From Ferrimonas sp. YFM (GTDB taxonomy: Bacteria > Pseudomonadota > Gammaproteobacteria > Enterobacterales > Shewanellaceae), in assembly GCF_030296015.1 (NCBI RefSeq), contig NZ_AP027368.1, positions 1,736,001 through 1,800,000 on the forward strand: a stretch of 64,000 bases of DNA, written 5' to 3'. Positions 1 to 8,442 of this stretch are shown piece after piece; the stretch's first letter is position 1; every line of letters starts with the position of its first letter. Position numbers and translations under genes: made by a program. The notes below the pieces were generated by a model, which was not told the origin of the DNA, ran no database searches, and worked only from the letters and a program-made list of their open reading frames with translations.

Positions 1-2
1 AC

Positions 3-944
3 AGCCAGCGTAACTTCTTCTCCATCGCCGATCTGCTGCGAAGCCATGGTTACCACACCCAGTTCATCTACGGTGGAGAGAGCCATTTCGACAACATGAA
101 GAGCTTCTTCCTGGGCAACGGCTTCGTCGATATGCAGGACTTTCCCACTTTCGAGACCCTGAACTTCGAAGGGGCCTGGGGGGCCTCCGATGAGGACCTC
201 TACATCAAGGCACACCAGCAGTTCACCAAACTGCACGGGCAGGGCAAGCCCTTCTTCAGCCTGGTGTTCACCTCCTCCAACCACAGCCCCTTCGACTACC
301 CCAAAGGGCGCATCGAACCCTACAACCAGCCGGATCAGACCCGGGAGAACGCAGCCAAGTATTCAGACTGGGCGCTGGGGCAGTTTATGGCGAAAGCCCG
401 GACGTCCGAGTACTGGAAAGACACCCTGTTTTTGGTGGTGGCGGATCACGACTCACGCACCTATGGGGACAAGCTGGTGCCCATCAACCATTTCCGCATT
501 CCGGCGGTGATTGTTGGGGACGGGGTCGAGCCCAGGCAGGATAACCGTCTGGCCAGCCAGGTCGATCTGGCGCCGACCCTTTTGTCCCTGATGGGCATCA
601 GTGATCAACACCCGATGATAGGCCATGATCTGACCCGCGAGGTGCCCAGAGAGAAGCTCAGGGCGATGATGCAGTACTACAAGAACTTCGCCTGGATGAA
701 CGATGACAATGAGGTGGTGATCTATACGCCGGAACAGGCGGCCCAGGGTTTCCTGTATGACCCAGTGGCCAGCAGCCTTACGCCCAAGGCACAGCCTGAG
801 GAGATGGAACGAACCGCCCTGGCCAATGCCCTGTGGGGCTCATTGGCTTATTACCAAGGTTTGTACCCTGGTGTGGAGAAGCAGGTCAGGGTAGCCAGAG
901 AGGAGTCCGGCGCCAATTTGGCACAGGGGGTGGGAGCCCCCTAG
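3..944 (+). CDS. LTA synthase-like sulfatase, C-terminal part (5' truncated)
   Basis: The frame is open from the first bases of the window, so the true start lies upstream; 313 residues are visible. The sequence matches the catalytic half of the alkaline-phosphatase superfamily as found in LtaS/OpgB/EptA-like membrane enzymes: an HSPFDYP segment, then ADHDSR (metal-binding Asp/His of the sulfatase fold), then HFRIPAVIVG. Family enzymes move phospho-alcohol groups onto periplasmic or surface glycans, or hydrolyse such esters, with the catalytic domain outside the inner membrane. The N-terminal membrane helices and nucleophile Thr/Ser would lie outside the window. In Gram-negative bacteria the substrate is usually unknown. 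A bidirectional terminator follows at once. Confidence 0.85.
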   Translation, partial: SQRNFFSIADLLRSHGYHTQFIYGGESHFDNMKSFFLGNGFVDMQDFPTFETLNFEGAWGASDEDLYIKAHQQFTKLHGQGKPFFSLVFTSSNHSPFDYPKGRIEPYNQPDQTRENAAKYSDWALGQFMAKARTSEYWKDTLFLVVADHDSRTYGDKLVPINHFRIPAVIVGDGVEPRQDNRLASQVDLAPTLLSLMGISDQHPMIGHDLTREVPREKLRAMMQYYKNFAWMNDDNEVVIYTPEQAAQGFLYDPVASSLTPKAQPEEMERTALANALWGSLAYYQGLYPGVEKQVRVAREESGANLAQGVGAP

Positions 945-960
945 TATCACACAAAGGCAA

Positions 961-983
961 AAGGGGCGCCGATGGCACCCCTT
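961..983. terminator. Bidirectional terminator between convergent genes
   Basis: AAGGGG-C-GCC, a short loop, then GGC-A-CCCCTT forms a hairpin with one mismatch between two convergent genes. Flanking A- and T-rich tracts would let it act on both strands. Confidence 0.6.
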
Positions 984-987
984 CTTG

Positions 988-1785
988 TCACTGGTATTGG
1001 CTGTTATGCAGAGAGTAGCGAAGCGCGGAGCTCTTCCACTTCTCTCCCCCTTGCCAGCGTTTCAAGAAGGTCTCGCCGTCCAGTATCACCCGACCGCCCA
1101 CGGAGGTGACCCCCAGTTCGAACAACACCTCTGGCAGCAATCCGACCGAGGGGCCAATCAGCGCCACTTCGTCGGCGTCCTTGACCAGGGGCAGCAGGGT
1201 GTTGAGGGTGTGGTTGATGACTGTGGTGCCGGTGATCAGGATCTTGTTGCAGTAGGTCAGGGCCTGAGGGTCGGTGGTGACCAGCAGGTTCTCCTCCGCC
1301 CGCGCCAGCTCGGCTTTGAGTTCAATCACGGTGACCGGAATGCCCTGCTCCTTGAGCGAGTCGATAAGGGGAGGAAAGAAGCCCACCATGCCTACCCGGT
1401 CTCCAGCAGTGAGTTTCAGCAGGGCCAGGGTGTCCTCGGCCTTGCTGTACTCAAACCCTCTCTCCCTGAGCAGCTTCTGACTGATGGCATTCAGTGCACC
1501 TGAGCCCAGCACCTGTTGCCAGGGGGCTGGTTCAAGATACAGCTTGGCCAGTTCCGTGACCGGCTGACCAAGGAACTGCTGATAGAGGCTGTCATCCTGA
1601 AGTACCTTCAGGGCGCCGCCCAGCTTGGTGTAGGTCAGGCCTATGGTGCCGTCGTCCAGCTCAATGGCGCCGAACTTGGCGTTGGGGTTGCTGTCCAGGC
1701 CCTCTTTCATGATGTGAATGGCCCGAACCTTGGGAATCGCGTTGGTTTGCAGTGCGCCAATGATGCGCTGATAGACAGAGTTCAT
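988..1785 (-). CDS. DUF4213/DUF364 Rossmann-like protein
   Basis: 265 residues. The N-terminal part (about 1-95, with AIELDDGTIGLTYT) fits the enolase-N-like DUF4213 domain. The C-terminal part (about 110-250) fits DUF364: a Rossmann-like region with GDRVGMVGFFPPL, LITGTTVINHTL and IGPSVGLLPEVLF. The family is annotated as putative heavy-metal chelation from structural genomics, but no reaction has been established to my knowledge. It is monocistronic, ends against the terminator shared with the sulfatase gene, and starts near 1785 with no good alternative start. Function unknown; the family assignment is fairly secure. Confidence 0.8.
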   Translation of the reverse strand: MNSVYQRIIGALQTNAIPKVRAIHIMKEGLDSNPNAKFGAIELDDGTIGLTYTKLGGALKVLQDDSLYQQFLGQPVTELAKLYLEPAPWQQVLGSGALNAISQKLLRERGFEYSKAEDTLALLKLTAGDRVGMVGFFPPLIDSLKEQGIPVTVIELKAELARAEENLLVTTDPQALTYCNKILITGTTVINHTLNTLLPLVKDADEVALIGPSVGLLPEVLFELGVTSVGGRVILDGETFLKRWQGGEKWKSSALRYSLHNSQYQ

Positions 1786-1956
1786 GGTGTCAGTCAGTGG
1801 TGAGTTTGCCCCAGTATACTCCGGGTAATCAGGGGGAAATGAGAGCTAAGACAGGTTTAACCCAGTGAAGTGCTCGGATAATCAGGGTGATCCGCAGCGG
1901 CAGACGGCCACTGGGGACTGGTGGCAGTGACTGTTAATGAACTCAGAGGGGAATTA

Positions 1957-1981
1957 AGGGGCCGGGACGGCGGCCCCTGGA
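1957..1981 (-). terminator. Probable terminator of the quinone oxidoreductase gene
   Basis: On the reverse strand a GGGGCCG/CGGCCCC hairpin lies just past the stop codon and is followed by TTAATT. The T tract is short, so confidence is moderate. Confidence 0.45.
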
Positions 1982-1984
1982 GGG

Positions 1985-2971
1985 TTAGATTTCGATGACT
2001 ACCTTGCCTTTGGACTGGCCGCTGGCCAGTCGGGCATGGGCCTGACCGGCCTGGGCCAGGGTAAAGCTGGGCTCATCCACGATGGGGGTCAGTTTGCCTG
2101 CTTCGGCGACCTCGGTCAGCTTGGCCAGGATCTGGCCGTGAGTCTCACGCTGGACGTCATGGAGCATGGGGATCAGCATGAAGACCACGTGCAGAGACAA
2201 CCCTTTGAAATGGGCGGTGGAGAGGTCCATCTCCACCAGGCTGACGGTGGACGCCACCTGGCCATTGAGCTTGGACGCCTGGAAGGAGTTCTCCATGTTG
2301 GCGCCGCCGACAGAGTCGAACACCACGTCGAAACCCACCCCATCGGTATGCTTGGCCACGTAGTCGGCCACAGGCTCCTGGATGTAATCGATGGGGGTGG
2401 CACCCAGTTGCTCAACCAGCGCCAGCTTGTCGCTGCCTGTGGCAGTGGAGAACACCTCGGCGCCCAGGTCGTTGGCCAGTTGCAAGGCGATGTGGCCCAC
2501 GCCGCCGGCGCCGCCATGAACCAGCACTTTCTGACCGGCCTGGGTACCGGCGCGTTGCAGACCCTCGAAGGCGGTGATGCCCACCAGAGGAATGGCGGCC
2601 GCTTCTTTCATGGAGAGGTTTTTCGGCTTGCGGGCGATAAGCCTGGCATCCGCCAGCATGTATTCGGCTAGGGTGCCCTGCAGATCAGCCAAACCACCGG
2701 CACAGCCATAGACCTCGTCGCCGACGGCAAAATCGGTGACGCCCTCGCCGACCGCGTCAATGGTACCGGCAAAGTCCATGCCCAGTACTGCGGGCAGGGA
2801 GGGTGACAGTGGCAGCGCTTCCCCCATCTGACGAATCATGGTGTCCACGGTATTGACGCTGGTGGCGGCGACCCGCACCAGCACGTGTCCCGGCTTCAGC
2901 TCCGGCTTGGCGATCTCCGCCAGTTCAAATACGTCAACGTCGCCGTAGCTCTTGATAATGGATGCTTTCAT
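1985..2971 (-). CDS. Zinc-independent quinone oxidoreductase (MDR family)
   Basis: 328 residues from the ATG at 2969-2971 (MKASIIKSYGDVDVFELAE); the frame stays open far upstream, but that extension crosses the divergent promoter and is not protein-like. GroES-like domain at about 1-120 (VLGMDFAGTIDAVGEGV), then the nucleotide-binding domain with VLVHGGAGGVGHIALQLA, the NADPH-binding glycine motif of the QOR/zeta-crystallin branch. No zinc-binding Cys cluster is visible. Family members reduce quinones or enones with NADPH. It is divergent from the LysR gene at 3137, the usual arrangement for a LysR-controlled oxidoreductase. The physiological substrate cannot be told from sequence. Confidence 0.88.
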   Translation of the reverse strand: MKASIIKSYGDVDVFELAEIAKPELKPGHVLVRVAATSVNTVDTMIRQMGEALPLSPSLPAVLGMDFAGTIDAVGEGVTDFAVGDEVYGCAGGLADLQGTLAEYMLADARLIARKPKNLSMKEAAAIPLVGITAFEGLQRAGTQAGQKVLVHGGAGGVGHIALQLANDLGAEVFSTATGSDKLALVEQLGATPIDYIQEPVADYVAKHTDGVGFDVVFDSVGGANMENSFQASKLNGQVASTVSLVEMDLSTAHFKGLSLHVVFMLIPMLHDVQRETHGQILAKLTEVAEAGKLTPIVDEPSFTLAQAGQAHARLASGQSKGKVVIEI

Positions 2972-3136
2972 CTTAGTGGTCCTTGATAAGCCTGAATCGG
3001 CTGTGGTCGATTGATGACATCGATGATATTTACCTTGCTTGATATTGATAATTGCCAGCCGCAGCGAATCAGTTTTTAGTTTTTGATGAAAATATTCCGG
3101 GTATAGTGTGGGTACTGGAGAGCAGGGTGGATAACA

Positions 3137-4030
3137 ATGAACATTGAATACCTTAGGTTGTTTGTGCGGGTGGCTTCGACGCATAACATCAGTCAGGCGG
3201 GCAGCGAGTTGGGCTTGTCCCCAGCGGTGGCCAGCGCTCACATTAATAAGCTGGAAGCCAGCCTCGGCGTGCGTCTGGTGCACCGCACCACCCGAAAAGT
3301 GTCGCTGACCGAGGAGGGGGAGGCCTTTTTGCCGCACGCCGAAGAGGTGCTTTCCACCGTGGATGCCGCCAGGGCGTCGGTGGGGGCCGGTAAGGCGTCC
3401 CCATCCGGGACCTTGAGAATCACCGCCCCTGCCTCCTTTGGGCGAATGCACATGATGCCGGCGCTCAAGGGGTTTATGGCTCAATACCCCGAATTGTCCA
3501 TTGATCTGCGGCTGACCGACTCCATTGTGGATCTGGTGGAGGGGGGCTTCGACATCGCCATTCGCAATGCCCTGCTTAAGGATTCCAGCCTGATCGCCCG
3601 CCAGCTGGCTCCGGACAGAAGGATTCTCTGCGCGTCGCCACAGTACCTGGAACAGCATGGGGAGCCCGGTCATCCGGAGGAGCTACGTAATCACAACTGC
3701 GTCCACCTCACGGGGCTGGAGAACTGGGTGTTTGATGCCCCTGAGGGGCAGGTGAGCATCAAGGCCAAAGGCAATCTGAGGAGCGATCACGGCGAGGCAG
3801 TGCGAGATGCCTGCGCCAACGGCATGGGCATCGCCCTGTGTGCCACCTGGATAGCCTATGAGCATCTGAAACGGGGAGAACTGGTGGAGATCCTCAAGGA
3901 TTACCCTCTGGTGTCGGACACCGCCATCTGGGCCGTCTATCCAAGCTCTCGGCTGCTGGCCCCCAAGGTTCGCGCCTTTATCGACTACTTTGCCCAGTAC
4001 TACGGCATGCCGCCCTACTGGGATGCCTAG
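3137..4030 (+). CDS. LysR-family transcriptional regulator
   Basis: 297 residues. The N-terminal winged helix-turn-helix (about 1-60: NIEYLRLFVRVAST, then LSPAVASAHINKLE) is followed by a periplasmic-binding-like effector domain (about 90-290, beginning SGTLRITAPASFGR). It belongs to the CrgA/DsdC-like group. It probably regulates the divergent quinone oxidoreductase; the 165-bp shared region contains an AT-rich stretch with TCGAT repeats where a LysR box could sit, but I cannot define one. Effector unknown. Confidence 0.9.
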   Translation: MNIEYLRLFVRVASTHNISQAGSELGLSPAVASAHINKLEASLGVRLVHRTTRKVSLTEEGEAFLPHAEEVLSTVDAARASVGAGKASPSGTLRITAPASFGRMHMMPALKGFMAQYPELSIDLRLTDSIVDLVEGGFDIAIRNALLKDSSLIARQLAPDRRILCASPQYLEQHGEPGHPEELRNHNCVHLTGLENWVFDAPEGQVSIKAKGNLRSDHGEAVRDACANGMGIALCATWIAYEHLKRGELVEILKDYPLVSDTAIWAVYPSSRLLAPKVRAFIDYFAQYYGMPPYWDA

Positions 4031-4198
4031 GCCAGGATGGCCTCAACCGATGACAATCAATGGGTTGGGGCTGCCGTTTACTTTTGGTTGAAAAAGTTTC
4101 AAGGGCTGGCTGATGTAAGTCGGTTGGCCGGGCCTTTACCATGTCGCTCTTCAAGGGCGCCCTCCTTGCCGTTTCCAACTACACAGAGGTAATCCAGC

Positions 4199-5560
4199 TT
4201 GCTCAGTCCTCTCAGCCGCTCATTGGCCAGCCAGCTGTTCCGCATGACCCTGCCGATGATTGTCGGGGTTTTGTCGATCATGAGCTATCAGCTGGTGGAC
4301 AGTGTGTTCATCGGCCGCCTCGGTGTTCAGCCTCTGGCTGCCCTGGGTTTCACCATTCCGGTGTACCAGCTGATCATCGGCATCCAGGTGGGCGTGGGCA
4401 TCGCCACCACTGCGGTGATCTCCCGTGTGTTGGGAGAAGGCAATGACGCGCGGGCCAGAGAGATTGCCACCCTAGTGCTGGCGTTGGGGGCCCTGACCAT
4501 ACTGGCGCTGTGTCTCGCCATCTGGGTCGGCCAGGAGGCCATGTATGGTTTGCTGGGGGCTCAGCCTGAGCTGTTTCCTGTGCTCAAGGCTTACTGGTTG
4601 CCATGGCTGGCGAGTGCCTGGTTCGGCGCCATGCTCTACTTTGGTTACAGCCTCTACCGCTCCCACGGCCAGACAAAACGGCCAGGGGCGGTGATGGTGC
4701 TGACCAGTGTGCTGAACCTGGTGCTGGATCCTCTGTTTATCTTCACCCTGGATATGGGGATTGCCGGTGCCGCCTGGGCAACCATCTGTGCCCTGGGCGC
4801 AGGTTGCATCATCATCTTCAGGGGAGTCATCGCCAACGGCTGGCTGAACATCAGGCTCAGCCTGGGCGACAGCCTGGCCAATGCATCTCAGCTGACCCGT
4901 GTGATGTTGCCGGCGACCACCAGCCAGTTCATTCCGCCGGTGGCGGCCATGGCGGCCACGGCGCTGGTGGCGGGGTTTGGAGAAAATGTGGTGGCGGCCT
5001 GGGGGCTGGGGTCACGAATCGAGCTGTTCTCCATTGTGGTGGTGCTGGCCCTAACCATGGCGCTGCCTCCCATGGTGGGCAGGCTCAGGGGACAGGGGGA
5101 GTTCGACAAAATTCGCTTGCTGGTCAACCTGTCCATGGCCTTTGTTGTGCTCTGGCAGCTGCTGGTGGCCCTGTCAGGCGTGATGTTCTCCTCTTCCATC
5201 AGCCTGCTGATGGCCAATGATCCTCAGGTGGCGGTGATCCTGGCCAGCTATCTGAACTGGGTGCCGCTGAGCTTTGGCGCGCTGGGGATCTGCATGGTGC
5301 TGGTGTCCGTGGCCAATGCCCTGGGCAAACCGGCCCGGGCACTGCTGATCTCTGCGCTGAGGCTGCTGGGGTGCTATCTGCCTTGCCTGTGGCTGGGAAC
5401 CGAGCTGGGAGGCGAACAGGGCCTGTTTATTGGGGCCATGGTTGGCAACTTTGCCGCTGGCATCATGAGCTGGGTGCTGTATCGGGGCTGCTTTGAGCAG
5501 ATGCAGAGTGCATCCCGGCTTGCTGTGGCCAATGCAGGGCGATGCTCTGAGTCGGCCTGA
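4199..5560 (+). CDS. MATE-family multidrug/cation efflux transporter
   Basis: 453 residues with about twelve hydrophobic segments in two similar halves, as usual for MATE antiporters (Na+ or H+ driven export of cationic drugs). The chosen start is TTG at 4199, placed by an AGAGGT ribosome site 8-9 bases upstream; the next ATG would remove the first conserved helix residues (SLASQLFRMTLPMIVG). Family hallmarks include YQLVDSVFIGRLG near residue 30 and the repeat-like helix pairs around LVLDPLFIFTLDMGIAGAAWAT. It is a single-gene unit with no nearby regulator of its own. Substrate not predictable. Confidence 0.9.
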   Translation: MLSPLSRSLASQLFRMTLPMIVGVLSIMSYQLVDSVFIGRLGVQPLAALGFTIPVYQLIIGIQVGVGIATTAVISRVLGEGNDARAREIATLVLALGALTILALCLAIWVGQEAMYGLLGAQPELFPVLKAYWLPWLASAWFGAMLYFGYSLYRSHGQTKRPGAVMVLTSVLNLVLDPLFIFTLDMGIAGAAWATICALGAGCIIIFRGVIANGWLNIRLSLGDSLANASQLTRVMLPATTSQFIPPVAAMAATALVAGFGENVVAAWGLGSRIELFSIVVVLALTMALPPMVGRLRGQGEFDKIRLLVNLSMAFVVLWQLLVALSGVMFSSSISLLMANDPQVAVILASYLNWVPLSFGALGICMVLVSVANALGKPARALLISALRLLGCYLPCLWLGTELGGEQGLFIGAMVGNFAAGIMSWVLYRGCFEQMQSASRLAVANAGRCSESA

Positions 5561-5889
5561 GATTAGCCAGCACCAGTACTCATAGGGCAGCGCCAGTTGC
5601 GTATCGTCGGGGCCTCATTGCCGATTATTGCACTCACTGGGTGAGCTGATTGACCAGGAAAATACAGCTTGCCGGTTTGGAGTGGCAGGGTTTATTAAAC
5701 CTAAACTGTGCCGACATCCATTCAGCTGTCTTTCTAACGCCTGAATTCCAATGTAACTATATACATCTTATTTAAACTCTTTCCAACATCAGCTCAATTA
5801 TCGGACTGACAAAGCCTTGCTAACCTTTTAAACACGCTTGGAAGACTTTTCAGGTCACCATTTATTTTGTGTTTAGTTGGAGAGACATA
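5561..5889. other. 329-bp intergenic region, AT-rich, no gene seen
   Basis: The stretch between the MATE gene and the enoyl-CoA hydratase gene is clearly more AT-rich than its surroundings in its second half (5690-5870) and presumably holds the promoter of the hydratase. I see no ORF, no convincing terminator and no clear sigma-70 hexamer pair. Confidence 0.5.
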
Positions 5890-6735
5890 ATGGCTTATCA
5901 AGGATATACCACATTCAGTGCCGAACAAGATGGCGGCGTATTAACTGTCACTTTTGATTTTGGTCCGGTGAATGTACAGGGTCAGGAGATGCTCGAAGAC
6001 CTGATGGGTCTGGCCATGCGTCTGGAACGAGATCGCAGCGTCAAGGTGGTGGTGTTTCAGTCGGCTAACCCGGAAATCTGGGTGTGCCATTACGACACCA
6101 ATCTGCTGAAGGATATGTCCACAGACGCCGTCTCGCGTTCAGAGGCTAAACTGCTGGATCTGCAGGTGGTACTGGAGAGAATCAGCAAGCTGCCTCAGGC
6201 GACCATTGCCAAGCTTGAAGGGGTGGCCCGCGGCGGCGGTCATGAGTTTGCTCTGGCGTGCGACATGCGGTTTGCGGCCCGAGGCAAATTTAAGTTTATG
6301 CAGATGGAAGTGGGGATGGGGATTCTTCCCTGCGGCGGCGGAGCGTCCAGGATGGCCCGTCAAACCGGCCTGGGCCGGGCTTTGGAGATCATTCTCAGCG
6401 CTCGTGACTTCACCGCCGATGAAGCACAAGCCTATGGAACCATCAACAAGGCGTTGGATCCGGAAGAGATTGGCGAGTACGTAGACAGCTTGGCCAAACG
6501 TATCGCCGCGTTCCCGGCAGAGTCCATCAATGCGTGTAAGCAAGCCGTGTATGAATCCATCGACAAGCCCATTGATGAGGCGTTGAAAGCCGAAGCGTAC
6601 TGGCTCTACCAAGCGACCAGTAAAACACCGGCCATCAAACGGTTTCAAATAGCGGATGAAAAGGGGCTGGAATATGACCTGGATAATCAGCGCAATTGGA
6701 ATGACTTGGTGATGAAGGTACAGGAGATCAATTGA
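5890..6735 (+). CDS. Enoyl-CoA hydratase/isomerase (crotonase) family protein
   Basis: 281 residues from the ATG at 5890, preceded by GGAGAG; an in-frame GTG seven codons upstream lacks a ribosome site. The crotonase fold is recognisable: the oxyanion-hole region ARGGGHEFALACDMRFAA (about 118-135) and the MEVGMGILPCGGGASRMAR segment (about 148-166). Glu/Asp catalytic positions of true hydratases are not clearly conserved (GILPCGGGASRM replaces the usual PExGL-type context), so it may act on an unusual CoA substrate. It stands alone, upstream of a DUF465 gene, in a stretch of lower GC than the neighbourhood, which hints at transfer. Confidence 0.85.
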   Translation: MAYQGYTTFSAEQDGGVLTVTFDFGPVNVQGQEMLEDLMGLAMRLERDRSVKVVVFQSANPEIWVCHYDTNLLKDMSTDAVSRSEAKLLDLQVVLERISKLPQATIAKLEGVARGGGHEFALACDMRFAARGKFKFMQMEVGMGILPCGGGASRMARQTGLGRALEIILSARDFTADEAQAYGTINKALDPEEIGEYVDSLAKRIAAFPAESINACKQAVYESIDKPIDEALKAEAYWLYQATSKTPAIKRFQIADEKGLEYDLDNQRNWNDLVMKVQEIN

Positions 6736-6858
6736 TCGCCTCTGTATCTTGTTAGTTGTGGTTTAACCCTTATTTGAAGCCATATAGTTAAACCTACAGC
6801 CGCTTGTTTCAAGCTGACTGGTTATTTGCAAGATGTTTTACAAAGATTCGGAGGTATT

Positions 6859-7098
6859 ATGCTCGGAGAGAGCCATGCATTATTGGTTGAGTTTCAAGAG
6901 TACAGGGCGAAGTTAGAATCGATAATGTTATCTGATGCGTCTTTTAAAGCGGATGCCAACAGGTATCATGCACTGGATGAGGAGATTCGCCAACTGGAGC
7001 TGAGAAACGCCCCCATAGATGACGCCTCCATGCATCAGCTTAAACATGACAGGGCTCAGTTAAAAGACGTTCTCTACCGGCGTTTGCAACAGGCATAA
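6859..7098 (+). CDS. DUF465/YdcH-like small coiled-coil protein
   Basis: 79 residues from the ATG at 6859, chosen because GGAGG sits 6 bases upstream; the longer reading frame from 6826 has no ribosome site. The pattern YHALDEEIRQLE ... LKHDRAQLKDVLYRRLQ matches the two-helix DUF465 family (E. coli YdcH), small cytosolic proteins of unknown role. Heptad-like charged helices are visible. It lies downstream of the enoyl-CoA hydratase gene with a 120-bp gap, so it may have its own promoter. Confidence 0.75.
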   Translation: MLGESHALLVEFQEYRAKLESIMLSDASFKADANRYHALDEEIRQLELRNAPIDDASMHQLKHDRAQLKDVLYRRLQQA

Positions 7099-7296
7099 GT
7101 GCCAAACCTCGGGCCATCTCCTGCTTAAGAAAGGTGATGGCTGGCCTAAAAGGGCAGGGCAGAGACTTGGGGATTTGAAACTGCGTTGTGCGATCAAACT
7201 AGGGAGAGATGTTCGCCTTCGGCGTTACTCCGCTCATTCTTCGCTCCGTTGCGAACTGGAGAGTTTGAACCAAGTCCTCCACAAATCGCAGATAAA

Positions 7297-7332
7297 GAAA
7301 AACCCCGGTCGCAAGCGACAGGGGTTTCTCTT
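7297..7332 (-). terminator. Intrinsic terminator after the interrupted tRNA-Ser copy
   Basis: On the reverse strand AACCCCTGTCGC, loop TTG, then GCGACCGGGGTT is followed by a T run. It lies directly past the 3' end of the leftmost tRNA-Ser copy. The intact copy at 7580 has its own comparable terminator, which suggests duplication of tRNA-plus-terminator units. Confidence 0.8.
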
Positions 7333-7336
7333 TATA

Positions 7337-7534
7337 TGGCGGTTAGGGAGAGATTCGAACTCTCGATACGTTGCCGTATACACACTTTCCAGGTATGCAT
7401 GGCAGCCCATCGGCCTCAGTTGCTGTATTGGCATCGGAGTTTTATGGGGGCTGAGTGGGATAGTGGCTTGGGCTGCGCACGCATAGGCGTGCATGTTTTT
7501 CCGCTTCGCGGGGCAGCCACTCGGACACCTAACC
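7337..7534 (-). pseudogene. tRNA-Ser(GGA) copy interrupted by about 110 bp
   Basis: The 3' two-thirds (7337-7393: encoded CCA, acceptor strand, T arm, long variable arm, anticodon loop CTGGAAA) is identical to the intact copies, but the 5' side of the anticodon stem reads CATAC instead of CACGC and the D arm is lost. A separate 22-nt piece identical to the tRNA 5' end (7513-7534: acceptor strand, D-stem start) lies about 110 bp further on. Either an insertion split the gene between D stem and anticodon stem, or two broken copies were fused by recombination. The intervening DNA has no ORF and no intron hallmarks that I can identify. Probably not functional. Confidence 0.7.
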
Positions 7535-7539
7535 AAACG

Positions 7540-7572
7540 AAAAAAGGCCCAATCTTTCGATTGAGCCTTCTT
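7540..7572 (-). terminator. Intrinsic terminator after tRNA-Ser copy at 7580
   Basis: Reverse-strand GGCTCAATC, loop GAAA, GATTGGGCC and a run of T residues: a 9-bp stem with one G-U pair, placed 8 bases beyond the tRNA CCA end. Confidence 0.85.
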
Positions 7573-7579
7573 TCTAATA

Positions 7580-7667
7580 TGGCGGTTAGGGAGAGATTCG
7601 AACTCTCGATACGTTGCCGTATACACACTTTCCAGGCGTGCTCCTTCAGCCACTCGGACACCTAACC
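7580..7667 (-). tRNA. tRNA-Ser (anticodon GGA)
   Basis: 88 nt including encoded CCA. Acceptor GGTTAGG pairs with CCTAACC; anticodon stem CACGC/GTGTG with loop CTGGAAA (anticodon GGA); long class-II variable arm TATACGGCAACGTAT; T arm GAGAG-TTCGAAT-CTCTC. Discriminator base G is as expected for serine. Confidence 0.96.
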
Positions 7668-7673
7668 TAAATA

Positions 7674-7761
7674 TGGCGGTGAGGGAGAGATTCGAACTCT
7701 CGATACGTTGCCGTATACACACTTTCCAGGCGTGCTCCTTCAGCCACTCGGACACCTCACC
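7674..7761 (-). tRNA. tRNA-Ser (anticodon GGA), second copy
   Basis: 88 nt including CCA, identical to the copy at 7580 apart from a compensated acceptor pair (GGTGAGG/CCTCACC in place of GGTTAGG/CCTAACC). Only 6 bp separate the two copies, so they are probably co-transcribed and processed. Confidence 0.96.
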
Positions 7762-7853
7762 ATATTTTGGATTTGTTGTTTTACGAGCTCAAATCATGCT
7801 CAGTGGTGTGGTGGCTGAGGACCCCGCCTGGGGCGTGGTTAAGCTGCGCTGCT

Positions 7854-7875
7854 GCAGCCACTCGGACACCTCACC
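7854..7875 (-). pseudogene. 5' fragment of a tRNA-Ser gene
   Basis: 22 nt identical to the 5' end of the tRNA-Ser at 7674 up to the D stem (GGTGAGGTGTCCGAGTGGCTG), also preceded by the same AATAT leader, after which the sequence diverges. It lies first in the transcription unit, nearest the promoter. Confidence 0.7.
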
Positions 7876-7918
7876 ATATTGTCTGTCTTTGCTGGCCTTG
7901 GCCAACAGGACGGGGCGT

Positions 7919-7947
7919 ACTTTACGGATCACAGGTGTATGGGTCAA
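7919..7947 (-). promoter_or_regulatory. Probable sigma-70 promoter of the tRNA-Ser cluster
   Basis: Reverse strand: TTGACC, 17-bp spacer, TAAAGT, followed by a GC-rich discriminator (ACGCCCCG), typical of stringently controlled stable-RNA promoters. Transcription would run leftwards through the relic and the tRNA genes. Confidence 0.6.
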
Positions 7948-8051
7948 GCGGCTTAGGGCCGAAATGAGTTCGGTTGCGCTGCTTTTAGCCGTATTGGTTG
8001 AAAAATGGAGATTTACTGGCAAAAGTTGCGGCAGATGCCTGGACTATGGAT

Positions 8052-8267
8052 TCAGACCCAGCCCATATGCCATCGGTCAGAGTCTTTAAGATCTTCCGTG
8101 GACATCTCAACAGGGGCTCGGTTATTCACTCCCTGGAGTCCGACGCGGGTGACATGCCCGTGGGCGTCTGTGTAGGTGTAGGTCACCAGAAAATGGGTGT
8201 CATTGTTGATGGAGGTGGTCGCGGTCCACTTGCTCAGCGGCAGGTACTTTTCGGAAAACAGGTTCAT
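8052..8267 (-). CDS. TIGR02450-type Trp-rich small protein
   Basis: 71 residues. LSKWTATTSINNDTHFLVT near the N-terminus, VGLQGVNNRAPVEMSTEDL in the middle and DSDRWHMGW at the C-terminus match the short conserved Trp-rich family (TIGR02450/DUF2389) of marine gammaproteobacteria and cyanobacteria; function unknown. GGGGAG precedes the ATG at a good distance. It lies between the tRNA promoter and the divergent rraA gene. Confidence 0.8.
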   Translation of the reverse strand: MNLFSEKYLPLSKWTATTSINNDTHFLVTYTYTDAHGHVTRVGLQGVNNRAPVEMSTEDLKDSDRWHMGWV

Positions 8268-8442
8268 AACTACTCCCCCTCAAGCCTCAGTGAGTACGAT
8301 GGCCGTCTTTTGGCTCCTGATCCTAGTGTAGAACGCCATGCAGACCCCGCAAGGGCATTAAGCCCTGTGGAGTTAAGCCTTGTCATCCTTACGGTGATTG
8401 GTCAGGATGGGATCACTGACCAACCTCAAAGGAGTGAGAACA

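Noticed and set aside
7186-7755. Frames reading through the tRNA-Ser cluster (RERFELSIRCRIHTFQ-type translations)
   Set aside because: They are translations of the tRNA genes themselves, a well-known spurious annotation.
7337-7876. tRNA fragments as att sites of an integrated element
   Set aside because: tRNA-Ser pieces can mark integration, but the fragments are 5' pieces, lie within 350 bp of the intact genes, and no integrase or cargo is present.
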